This document shows, one piece after another, positions 56,001 to 64,000 of a DNA stretch of 64,000 nt (the first letter of the stretch is position 1; each line of letters begins with the position of its first letter). Position numbers and translations under genes: made by a program. The notes beneath the pieces are model-generated. The model saw only the letters and a program-made list of their open reading frames with translations, did no database searches and was not told where the DNA came from. Source of the stretch: Gloeopeniophorella convolvens (lineage: Eukaryota > Basidiomycota > Agaricomycetes > Russulales); contig WTXD01000020.1 in the NCBI GenBank assembly GCA_022496205.1, positions 124,001-188,000 of the forward strand, in the 5' to 3' direction.

Positions 56001-56178
56001 TCGGAAGGACATCAAAAGACACCCCAAACATGGGGAATGCCTATGCAAGACGATTTGCATCAACTGCAAACGCGCAGGGAAGACAGGCAAGGACCACCAC
56101 GCACGTGACGTGACGTGCCCCCTCCGTGGGAATTACAAGATTCCGGCAATCGACTCCATCAGCGACGATCAGATATGA
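53083..56178 (+). CDS. LINE copy B ORF1, Gag-like zinc-knuckle protein
   Basis: Intact, 1,031 residues. Order as in copy A: Pro/Ser-rich start, a helical charged middle with alternating Glu/Arg/Gln, a linker, and the C-terminal zinc knuckles CNRCWELGHVSTQC (C-x2-C-x4-H-x4-C), CYICGGNH and CINCKRAGK. It should bind LINE RNA in the RNP. The stop overlaps the ORF2 start (ATGA at 56175-56178) exactly as in copy A. That ORF1 is open in both copies while ORF2 is broken in both suggests recent activity or borrowing of ORF2 products. Confidence 0.85.
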   Translation: MSQINVSPTGVDISEHLPPDPPGSQSVPSSQLTQEHLLTIPPNDPTSYLEPIPLTFDGPSPFAGGVTPDAEDAAQIPEFLSSNPAGFSWRYDIQAIAKLWAQHGEAQIRTFPPDFDHRNVDTDDLSKWGKANWVSEDILDALTVLSTAAQLGLPNLASPPNPETVNNTRAATARLQRVLGATPSNLVVCDACGITDDSDKITLKDFEQILTSTIPNRTQIRRQVTALYLDRCKREIDDKFARESANLHADARARLDRELDDFRAGMTADGQLRVKEEIESHLSAYKIAQIKLQSEQLTQTNEFKEALDKEKRSLLAMECMRYVNEASFKEQIEQFKREQFAIARNSVHRDLADHFRRETDLLIAKARDEAITEARTAHLTRPKNALLIDSLNLDPAAYAHHAQNLKPSDINVPDVGPMIAHGAALMLKRQIKQEEVEIVLPPSRQGSKTPTARRVESELSYLTNPGNLGPAITTHPSPPTVHMTSPTNGGVAASIHNPSNHPTPARASPPVIPASRQSSVDYDGVLAATGGDVLADQQLKVENPTKDADVEKMADMAFPDMAKLIEAAMGKLLHPIITRLDRIEANNPAHKKSAAAGGGFSTHKIARIDDDPIDHWDLINQAQAPGWGDDPVPTTAPGPNPRVDAIMNNVRELANTDDPTLAQQIKAKAETVYGQPLPHPLTCQMEWRNVSYARAIGKNPRKQNATVAKNSLTLADQTKPANAPPVKPNEPLLPTEVVIMRQSGPIDNYVVKGKASEYSICQKVQRLFRENRVNLPLVSGRWSRNGVNYIYKFADHVNPDRILQVTEYLRAPFPDRGEVLIANGWSRVVLHGVPCYPVNDDGDRDGTIYTDYQLIDELKHSNPTLRNIKFTLTPRWVQRPSDMRGQSLSSVSFAFIDYDQILTKQLLKDQPIAMFGKGVKIAKFITRPQLTQCNRCWELGHVSTQCRLAKDLHRCYICGGNHLSSNHPTDCPNRKDIKRHPKHGECLCKTICINCKRAGKTGKDHHARDVTCPLRGNYKIPAIDSISDDQI

Positions 56179-56975
56179 CAGAACACCTCCGCATTCTAAG
56201 CGTCAACATGAGACGCCGCAACGCACTCACTCACGCTCTTCTCAATGACACTGACTGCCTGTACGATCTCATATTTATTCAGGAACCTTGGTACAACCGA
56301 GTTGGCCTCATGCGCTTGGATGTTGACCCGAACGGCATCGAAGTATTAGGGTCAGTGGCAGCGCCCAACTGGGACGTCCACTACCCCACCACGGCTGCCG
56401 GCGATCGAGCCAAAGTCGTGGCGTATTCACGCCCTCTATCTAAATTTAAAATATCGGCCCGACCGGACCACGTCTCTCACCCCTGTGTCCTAGTTCTAGA
56501 CATCTGCAGATGGAACTTCTGCTGCAAGATCATCAACGTATACCACGACGTGGAGAACCCGACTGCTCTAAACACCTTACTAACCCTCCCCATCGAACCT
56601 CTAGTACCAACACTTGTCACCGGCGACTTCAACCTCCACAACCCGATGTGGAGCCCGCCTGAGATCGACGAGTCACTCAGATCCACCGCCCTACTCGACT
56701 GGGCGGAACTCAACTTTATGTCCCTCATCAACACGCCCGGCGTCATCACGCGCTGGGGGGAGGGAGGCCAAAACGACTCCGTCATTGACCTCATGTGGCA
56801 GAACCTCAAAGCACGGATCGACCGAGTCTTCACCGATCACTCGGTTGACCGGGCCGCGAGCCTTGGCTCTGACCACGCCGGTCTCCTCATCACGCTTTAG
56901 ACCATCCCTTCTGTTAGCGAGTACAATACTAATGACACCCCTACCGGGTATTCCTTCAACAGCAACTACCTCGAC

Positions 56976-57501
56976 TGTTGAAGCGCAGCAGAAACAGGGT
57001 GCCAACTAGGCAAGCAAGAGCAAAGCTCAGTCAGTGAAGTCAACAGACTAAATGTCATTGGCGCAATACCTAGGCAAGCAAGAGCAAAGCTAAAGTAACT
57101 AGGTAAGCGCAAGTCCGGAAGTTCCGGAAGTAAAGTACTTGCCTCAGTCAGTGAAGTCAACAGACTGAGGCTACAAGGGCGAAAACAGCGTCCTTTATAT
57201 ACACAAAAGGAGTGTGGTTTGCATGTGATAAACAACAGCAACATGTGATAACCAGAGACCCATGTGAAAGCGGAACTAAAGTGGGTCGACCGGAACTGCA
57301 GGTGGGTCAACCCGGAACTGCATGTGGGTCATGGAAGGGCCCGGAAGAATCTAGAACAGGAACGAAAGTAGGTACAGCCTTAGGGGCTAGAACATAATGA
57401 TGTCATATACATTGTAGATCAGATAGCTCGCAGATCACCGAGTCCCTTATCTAATCTAATCAGAGACGTCCTTCCTGTCCTGAGTCCTGTCCGTCTCAAC
57501 A
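56976..57501. mobile_element. Solo LTR (526 bp) in LINE copy B
   Basis: Begins TGTTGA and ends TCAACA, a perfect 6-bp inverted repeat, between 5-bp TCGAC duplications (56971-56975, 57502-57506). Removing it joins NYLD and KWIENFPIRP as in copy A. It contains a TATA-like TATATACAC near 57195 and short internal repeats (AGGCAAGCAAGAGCAAAGCT twice near 57010 and 57070). Confidence 0.87.
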
Positions 57502-60026
57502 TCGACAAATGGATAGAGAACTTCCCTATCCGTCCAGCAGAGTCCATTCAACTTAACGCCTCAGCTGACTTGGACCAGGAAGCCTCCCAACTTGCGAACG
57601 ACATCGACTTCGCACTATCCAAGTCCATGAAGAAGAAGAAAAACAATCTCAAGGAGAGCAAATGGTGGAATGACAAGTGCCAAGAAGCAGTGAAAACTGT
57701 TTGCGAAGCCTCTGACCATGACGCACGCAAAGCAGCCGCCAAACTTCTACGCCGTCGGGTCAAGGAGGCCAAACGCAAATGGGCCAATGACCTCCTCGAC
57801 CACGCAGACCTTGAAACCCTCTGGTCTGTCGCGCAATGGCGACACGGATGGCGACTCAAACAGGTCCCGTTCTTACAAGGCCAAAACGGCACTATCTTAG
57901 ACTCTGCTCCGCTTATGGCAGACGTGTTTAGTAAATGCTGCTTCAACTCACTCCCACCACAGGTCGCTCTTCGAGCAGATGATGACCCAGCCCCTCATCC
58001 CACCCGAGTGCACCATGCCATCAACGAGCAAGAGATCACTGACTGCCTCGAAGGCGTCTTGCAACGATCCGCCCCAGGACTCAGCGGTCACGCCTACCGG
58101 CTTATTAAGCTGGTATGGTCGCTTGACCCGGGCCGGGTCACGAGACTCTACGACGCGTGCCTATGCCTCGGTCACCACCCCATACCATGGACTCAGACCG
58201 CCATGGTCGCCATAATTCCCAAACCGAACCACACTGACTGTTCACAGATCAAAAACTGGCGTCGGGCCATCGCTCTCCTAGAATGCTTTGGCAAACTTCT
58301 GGAGAAAGTCATCACCCGACGCATCCTATTCGACATAGGCGAGCACCGCATCATCCCCACCAATCAATTCGGAGGCCGCAACGCCTCCAATTGCACGGAC
58401 GCTGGCCTCACGCTGGTACACGACATTGAACTGGCCACACGACAGAACCTCGTCACCGGAAGCCTCTTCTTCGACATCCAAGGCTTCTTCGACAACATCA
58501 ACCACGATCGAGCGGTCCAGATCATGAAAGACCTAGGCTTCTCTCACGAGATCTGTGCCTGGGTCCAATCATTCCTTGCGGACCGCTCGGTCCGTCTTCG
58601 CTTCAATGGCTTCACCAGCGACCCTATCGCGCTCGCGGTTGGCACCCCACAAGGATCACCTCTCTCACCCGTTCTCTCCATCATCTACGCCTCCCCCCTT
58701 CTGCATATAGGCAAAAGGTGGACGAATGCATCGCTAAACATGTACATGGACGACGGTAACTGGCATTTTTGCCTGTGGTTCCTCCTATGAGAACGTCGAC
58801 ATCAGACTCAAGCTCGCATACGCTGACTGCCTTGACTGGCTTATGCGCAACGGACTCCAAATTGAGGAGTCCAAAAGCGAACTCATCTACTTTAGGAAAC
58901 CCTGGAGCAGGGCCGCCACCCCGCGAGGCTTAGACGTGTGGTCACCAGGTCAGAACCGAAACATCACCATACCAGCATCGAACTGCGTCCGGTATCTCGG
59001 CATCTACCTCGACCCGACCCTGACCTTCAAGAATCACGTGAAGATCATGATAGCCCACGCGAAGAGCTCCATCAACGCAATGCGAATCCTCAGCAATTCC
59101 ATCCAAGGCCTCGACCTAGCCAACTGGCGAAAGGTTTACAACACCGTAATCCTACCCGTACTCATATACGCAGCACCCGTCTGGTACAAAGGAACCGGAC
59201 AAAAGTCACTCATAAGCGACATGCAAGTCGCGCAGAATGACGGCATCCGGCTCCTGTCTGGCGCCTTCCGCACCACGCCTACTGAACCTCTCCACATGCT
59301 TGTAGGAATCATGCCGCTCGATCTTCGCCTAGAGATGCTAGTCAACAACATGGCTCTCAGGCTTGCCAAGCTAGACCCACGATCGCAACTCCTCACCCGA
59401 CTGGGAGACGGATGGGGACAAGAGCTCGCCGACGAGGCCCCTCTCCCCATCTGGCAACCGAGACAAAACAGAGTACAAACCACACTCACTCGGCTCGCCG
59501 ATCGTGTACAAAACGGCGGTGAGAGACTGAATCTATACGCCGCCCCACCATGGGAACGAGGTAATGTATGGGGCGACCGCCTCATCATCGACACTTCCAC
59601 ACACCCCGGAGCCGCACGCTCCACTTACGTAAACCGGCTCAAAGCCGACTCCATTGATCTCTCCTCACAAACCCTATTCATATTCACAGATGGATCCCGT
59701 CTGGACCCGGACGGCCAATCCGGCATGCACGTGGGCTATGGCATCTCCGTCTCCTTCAAAGGGGAAGAGATAGCCCATCGGGCCAACTCCTTCGGGACGA
59801 CAGCCACGATCTTTGATGCGGAGATGGCGGCTCTCGCCGTTGGGGCAGAGATGGCCCAGACTGCTCTAGACTCGCACCCTGACTGCCGGCGCATCACCTT
59901 TCTATCGGACTCTTTTTCATCCCTTCACACCATATACTCCACACGCCCTCACGGAGCACAAATTCACTCTATCACGTTCAAACATGCTATTGACTCCATT
60001 CTATCTTCTTTCAGGGACCTGAAGGT

Positions 60027-62140
60027 CTCTACAAAAACCTCCCCATCTTACTCCTTGCTTATCATGCTTCAAGACTGGTCTTATCTTCCTTATCTTAAGA
60101 TTTTCCACTCTTAGAGCTAAATTTAGGCCTGCTTGCAGCCATCTTACAGCCCCTAGCTTACCTGGGTCTTCTGCCCTGCTTCTGCCTTCCTTACCAATGT
60201 CTTGTATCACTCGAGTCACTGAAGCTTGCTCAACCATGCTATTTTACCATAACAAGTCTGAGGACACCATGCCACCCCACCGACAATATACCCATGCCAT
60301 AGCTTATGACAATGATACTATACAATGCATACACACACCTACATGCTCTACACAGCGCACACGACTATGTGCTCTCAGGCGTGTGGAGCCTGCCGTTAAG
60401 CGTGTCTGCCGCACCGTGCGCAAGCCGGGGCAACGTGCTGTCCGCGCCCGGTAACACCCCGAGCGCTGCCGTCTCTGCCACCATGCGCACACCCGCCGTA
60501 CCGCGGCGCCCGCACTGTGCTGTGTGCCCAGAAGTGCACATCACGCCCGCACAGCTCGGGCACGCACACCACGGTGGCGCCTGCAAATCTCCAAGGTGTG
60601 CCCATGTGGGTGCGGCGCGCACTGACGACGACGACGGGCACGGTGTACGTCCAGCACGCCTCAACGAATGCAGCGTACATGAGCGCGGTGAGCCGGGCGT
60701 GGGGCACACCTTGTGCGCGGGTGGCATAACATGGCGGCGCTGAGCGCGTAGGAGAGGAGCGTGGGCGGGAGTGTGTGCAGCGCATAGTTGGCTAGGCCAT
60801 GCAGTGGTGGGTCAGGTTGCGCTGGTCATGGTGGCATGGGGAGGGGCGCGAGCGCACCACATGAGCACAATGCGCATGTCAAAGCACGCGAGGGGGCGTT
60901 TGAGCGCAGGTGGGGGGGTGGGGCGCGCACATTGTTCTGCGGAAAATCGTGGGAGAGGTCAAGGGCTGGAGATGTCAGGAGAGTGCAGGGAGACGTGGGG
61001 AGGAGGGGTGGGTGATGCGAGGGCGAGGGCGAGGGAGGAGCGGAGGAGCGCAGTGAGCGAGCTGCGTACTGTGTATCAAGTAGCTAGTAGCTACGCACCT
61101 TATATTGCACCAAAGTCTTGTGGCAATTATCCGGCGACGGCAGATGTTGGGGAGGGCACAGGAAAAGGCAGTGATGGCGGCGGGCAGCAGCGGGAGTGAC
61201 AGTGATAACGTGGTAGGAGTCAGTGAGTTCAACGGAAGAAGCACTCACATGGGAGCGCAAGCCGTGTTCAACAACTCGGGGACCGGGTCGGAGAGCGGAC
61301 GGGAAGGTTGAAGGAGGCGTGAGGCGGCGAGCTTGTCGGTGAGGACGGTGGTGAACTCGCCGAGGTCAACTCGGGCCCAGAAATGACCAAGTCGAATCGA
61401 CTTAGGTGCGTGACAATGTGGGACGTGCGTGTGAACTACCCGGCCGAACCCGGTGTCGTGCAACCTTTGCGGCACGCGCTGCCACGTCACTTCGCTGTCT
61501 TCTCCTCCCTCCATCTTCCCCCGTTTTCCCTCTCCCGTTTCCTCTTCCCTCTCCCTCCTGCTGTACCTGCAAGCTAAGGTTTGTATAGGATGAAACTGGG
61601 CATAGGAGTGAGTGTTCAGCATGTCCTACACGGCTTTGCTGACTTTGCTATTAGTACAACACTTTGCTGGCTTGCTGCTGCCTCGCCTCCCTCCCTCTCT
61701 CTTAGCTCTCAGTCCTCTGGCTAATATAAGGTATGTCTTCTTACTCTTTCATGCACCATTGTTGACACCATGGAGCAGCAGACTTCTTGGTTCCTGGCTG
61801 GATGACTTGTGGTTGAGGGTCAGGGTTAGGTCTTTAGGGTGGGTTAGGGTTAGGGTTAGTATTAAGTATTAGTTACCTTAGTATAGAATGTTAGTAGTGT
61901 ATATCGGAATATTAGCTCCTTTCTCATGTTTCTATATCATAGTGTGATCACCTTTTGACTGGCTTATTCATGTCTTATTATGTGCCTTATCTTTGGGAGT
62001 TCTTTTAAAGATGCTAATAAGATGTAGGTCTTATGACTAGTGTGGCAATTTAGATGGATAAGGACAAAATAAGCCCAGTTCCCAATAATAACTTATTAAG
62101 ATCTTATTTCCTGCTATAAGAGGGGGAGGTTTTTGCAGAG
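60027..62140 (+). mobile_element. TIR element with telomere-like repeats, copy 2
   Basis: Starts CTCTACAAAAACCTCCCC; the other end, on the complementary strand, starts CTCTGCAAAAACCTCCCC. Flanked by GT duplications (60025-60026, 62141-62142). It disrupts the LINE RNase H codons for DLKV and DVRW; removal of element plus one GT restores the frame, which fixes both ends to the base. It is 2,114 bp and matches copy 1 in reverse orientation: terminal 150 bases, polypurine/polypyrimidine tract near 61500-61570, TTAGGG tract, and TCTTATTATGTGCCTTATCT near 61973. No transposase recognised. Confidence 0.85.
61811..61860 (+). repeat. Interstitial telomere-like repeats (TTAGGG)n
   Basis: GGGTTAGGGTTAGGGTTAG with degenerate units before it, inside TIR element copy 2. 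It corresponds to 6862-6915 in copy 1. Confidence 0.85.
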
Positions 62141-62810
62141 GTGGACGTACGGTGGTGCCCTGGGCACGCTGGTATCTGCGGCAACGAGCGAGCTGACGAG
62201 CTAGCCAAGACCGGCGCCTCCCTCCCCCCTTCACCGAACCAAACTGAGCCTCACACGCTCTCACACCAGAGAATGTCGAATAGAGAAACAGCCACCAACA
62301 CCTGGAAACAGCGTTGGACCTCTTCGACCTGTCGATCGGACGCATGACGGGGCTTACTAAACCCACCCAACGGCAAACTTGCACTGGCTTACCAAGCCAT
62401 GCACGAGGCACATACCGCAAGACCCATCATCTCCACCTTCACTCGTCTCCTCACCGGCCACGCCTTCATCGGCTCCTATACCGCATTCATGAAACCGACA
62501 GAACGCACATCTTGCGACTGTCCTGACGCCCCACTCCAAACACCCGACCACGTCATATCCGAATGCCCACTCTACGCCGATGCCCGCCACACCCACCTCC
62601 GCCCTGTCGACAACTCATACTCTCTGTTCAAACTCTTCGGTACCAAGAAGGGAGGCGCCGCGATGGCCAAGTTCATCGAGGCGACCCACTGCTGCATGGT
62701 GCCACGCAGACCCTCCGAGCCCCCGGAACCCCCCTGAGGGATCCCCCCACGTGGTTGCGGCCAACTTAGGCCACCACTTTGCCACTGTTGAAGCGAGCTG
62801 ACTCATGACC

Positions 62811-63112
62811 AAACCACGTGATCCGACCACCTACACCGCCAAGGCAAGTGCGGGTGGGAACCATGCTGACACAACTCACGTGGATCCACCTGGCTCGCTG
62901 TGTGTTATCCATAGCGCGTGCTGCATGTCTGCTACCTGTACCCCTCCACCACTTCTCCAGTATCAATACATGCTCTTTATCCACCTATATGCACTTGGTA
63001 CTGTTTGTCAGCAATGGGATGGGCCTGCCATCAAAAATTTGCTGTAGTCTCTCACCGTTCAACATCAGCAACGCATTGAAGTCTGCTACTACAACTCAGA
63101 GCCCTGAATTCA
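62811..63112. other. Spacer between LINE copy B and the right-edge gene
   Basis: No gene recognised; promoter space of the gene starting at 63113. Confidence 0.4.
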
Positions 63113-64000
63113 ATGCCGACGCGGGCTGCCTCAAGCTTGGCCTCAAAGGTCATCTCGGGGTATGTCCTTCTGTTCAGTATTGTGGCCAATAACTCATCCG
63201 CACGGTCAGTTTTTTTGCCACTGGCGGCGCTCTTGACAGTCAAACCACCGAGTCACAGGACCCTCGGTTTGCTGATTCTGACCGTCGCGCTGTGTCCCCG
63301 CCCTTCAGACTTCGTGAACCTTGCTCCCCCAAGGCTCTTTCCTTTGTCACAGTGCCCGCAGAGGTCTACTCAAACCTCAAAGATGCTCAGTTTATGAGCA
63401 CTCCTGCACCGGTGTGAGTATCAGGCTTGTGCTCGACATCTTCTTGTTTACATGTCGTGACCCCCAGTGATTGCCCCCAAACTGTTCCCACGTCTCCCAG
63501 CATTACCGACCCTGAATCGGTCGATTTCCCTGTCAGTCATGATAACCCACGCCATGCCGACAATCCCACCATCGCGCCGGCCGGGGACATCTTGTATGTT
63601 TCCCCCAGTCCCGACCCCGATCTGGTCTTGGTTGGTGCATTAGATGCGGATCCTGTTGCAGTACATGGCTCAGTGCGTGAGGGCAAGTTCACGCCGGTGA
63701 AGACACGCGCGCCATCGGCCTCTGTTGGGGAGTATCCTTCAAGGACCAAGAACAAATCTCCAGTGAAGACGCGCACGCTAGCGAAGACACGCGTGACATC
63801 CCAGCCCACTGCTGGTCCGTCTACCGAGAGGTCTTCCAAGGTCAAGCGCAAGCGCCGCCCCCTTGATGAGCTCTGGGCTGAGCTGTCGGAGGCACGCAAG
63901 CACGTGCGTGAGCTCGGAGACATGATCATTGAGCAGATTGGGGTTCCGGGTATCGAGATTGTGCCAGACGGGACGAGCAGGAATCCTATTATTTTGGGAT
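63113..64000 (+). CDS. Hypothetical protein, 3'-partial at window edge
   Basis: Proposed exons 63113-63159, 63210-63413 and 63468 to beyond 64000, joined by two introns of 50 nt (GTATGT...GGTCAG) and 54 nt (GTGAGT...CCCCAG), both with typical fungal ends. The phases fit: ISG joins FFATGGAL, and PAPV joins DCPQTV. About 260 residues are visible. They are low complexity: Ser/Pro/Asp-rich (SPSPDPDLVLV), a basic repeat-like section (KTRAPSAS, VKTRTLAKTR, KVKRKRRP; possible nuclear localisation signal), then a helical stretch (LDELWAELSEARKHVRELG). No domain was recognised. Such N-terminal regions occur in many fungal nuclear or retroelement-derived proteins, so the function is open. Confidence 0.6.

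Larger units (their letters stand above)
56175..62737 (+). pseudogene. LINE copy B ORF2: endonuclease-RT-RNase H, interrupted
   Basis: Endonuclease from 56175 (SVNMRRRNA, IQEPW, GDFN, SDH) reaches a premature TAG at 56898-56900, after LLITL; the frame goes on beyond it to NYLD, where a solo LTR (56976-57501) sits. It resumes with KWIENFPIRP. Reverse transcriptase has FDIQGFFDNINHDRA, TPQGSPLSPVLS and YMDDG. Four extra bases at 58761-58764 directly after YMDDGN shift the frame; the expected IFACGS follows in another frame, and the RT thumb and RNase H continue from about 58765. RNase H has TDGS, DAEMAAL and LSDS, and is then cut by the TIR element (60027-62140) before the DVRWCPGHAG and GNERADELA segments. 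The Cys/His tail ends at 62737. Confidence 0.85.
52990..62810 (+). mobile_element. LINE with RNase H (Tad/I-like), copy B
   Basis: Second copy, opposite in orientation to copy A. The 5' untranslated region matches copy A (CTCGCGACCCCT near 53050; TACCACCATCA near 53011). ORF1 53083-56178; ORF2 56175-62737; the 3' flank (GGCCACCACTTTGCC near 62770) resembles copy A's. ORF2 carries a premature stop, a solo LTR, a 4-bp insertion and a 2.1 kb TIR element, so it is dead. Outer limits are approximate. Confidence 0.85.

Noticed and set aside
60300..61300. Plus-strand frames of 140 codons inside TIR copy 2
   Set aside because: Not conserved in TIR copy 1, biased to Ala, Gly, Arg and Thr, and no domain.
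63052..63243. Minus-strand frame with FEAKLEAARVGI, similar to the tail of the C2H2 proteins
   Set aside because: Similarity covers only about ten residues, no zinc finger lies upstream, and the plus-strand gene model uses this DNA.
1..64000. CRISPR arrays, bacterial operons, rRNA or tRNA genes, biosynthetic gene cluster
   Set aside because: No regularly spaced repeats of that type, no RNA gene recognised by eye, and no biosynthetic enzymes. The content is eukaryotic with introns.

Overview
The window is filamentous-fungal nuclear DNA, almost certainly from a mushroom-forming basidiomycete (Agaricomycetes). The evidence is the gene content and structure: 50-60 bp GT-AG introns, leucine-rich F-box proteins, a DUF6535 protein, a Tad/I-like LINE with an RNase H domain, and TTAGGG-type repeats. 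It looks like an accessory, repeat-rich and possibly subtelomeric region. No CRISPR arrays, operons, rRNA or tRNA genes were seen.

Layout. 1-3657: two divergent F-box genes; the left one is cut by the window edge and frameshifted. 4211-5765: the first member of a family of proteins with TPR repeats and two CCCH zinc fingers. 5886-17645: mobile DNA, namely a LINE 3' fragment, a 2.05 kb terminal-inverted-repeat (TIR) element carrying telomere-like repeats, and a nearly full LINE on the minus strand split by two solo LTRs. 18448-20325: a third F-box gene. 20945-36105: eight further TPR/CCCH genes head to tail on the plus strand, interrupted by a FAR1/MULE-like transposase remnant. 36322-38233: a frameshifted DUF6535 gene. 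39848-41303: the tenth TPR/CCCH gene. 42114-52101: a tandem segmental duplication of a PIN-like gene plus a C2H2 gene, with decaying copies. 52990-62810: a second LINE on the plus strand, carrying a solo LTR and a second copy of the TIR element. 63113-64000: the start of an unrecognised gene that leaves the window.

The main novelty candidate is the ten-member TPR/CCCH family. Exon 2 (128 nt) and exon 3 (122 nt) keep the same length in every copy, except one copy in which they are fused into exactly 250 nt. Exon 4 is 307-325 nt and ends in the same phase. With these models nine coding sequences come out in frame at 321-434 residues; the tenth (copy 2) is decaying. Two subfamilies can be told apart, and five copies share a CRE-like promoter motif. 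The domains suggest an RNA-binding protein with a protein-interaction scaffold, but the function is unknown.

The two LINE copies are in inverted orientation and bracket the gene array. Both are dead, and the insertions nested in them have readable boundaries and target-site duplications.
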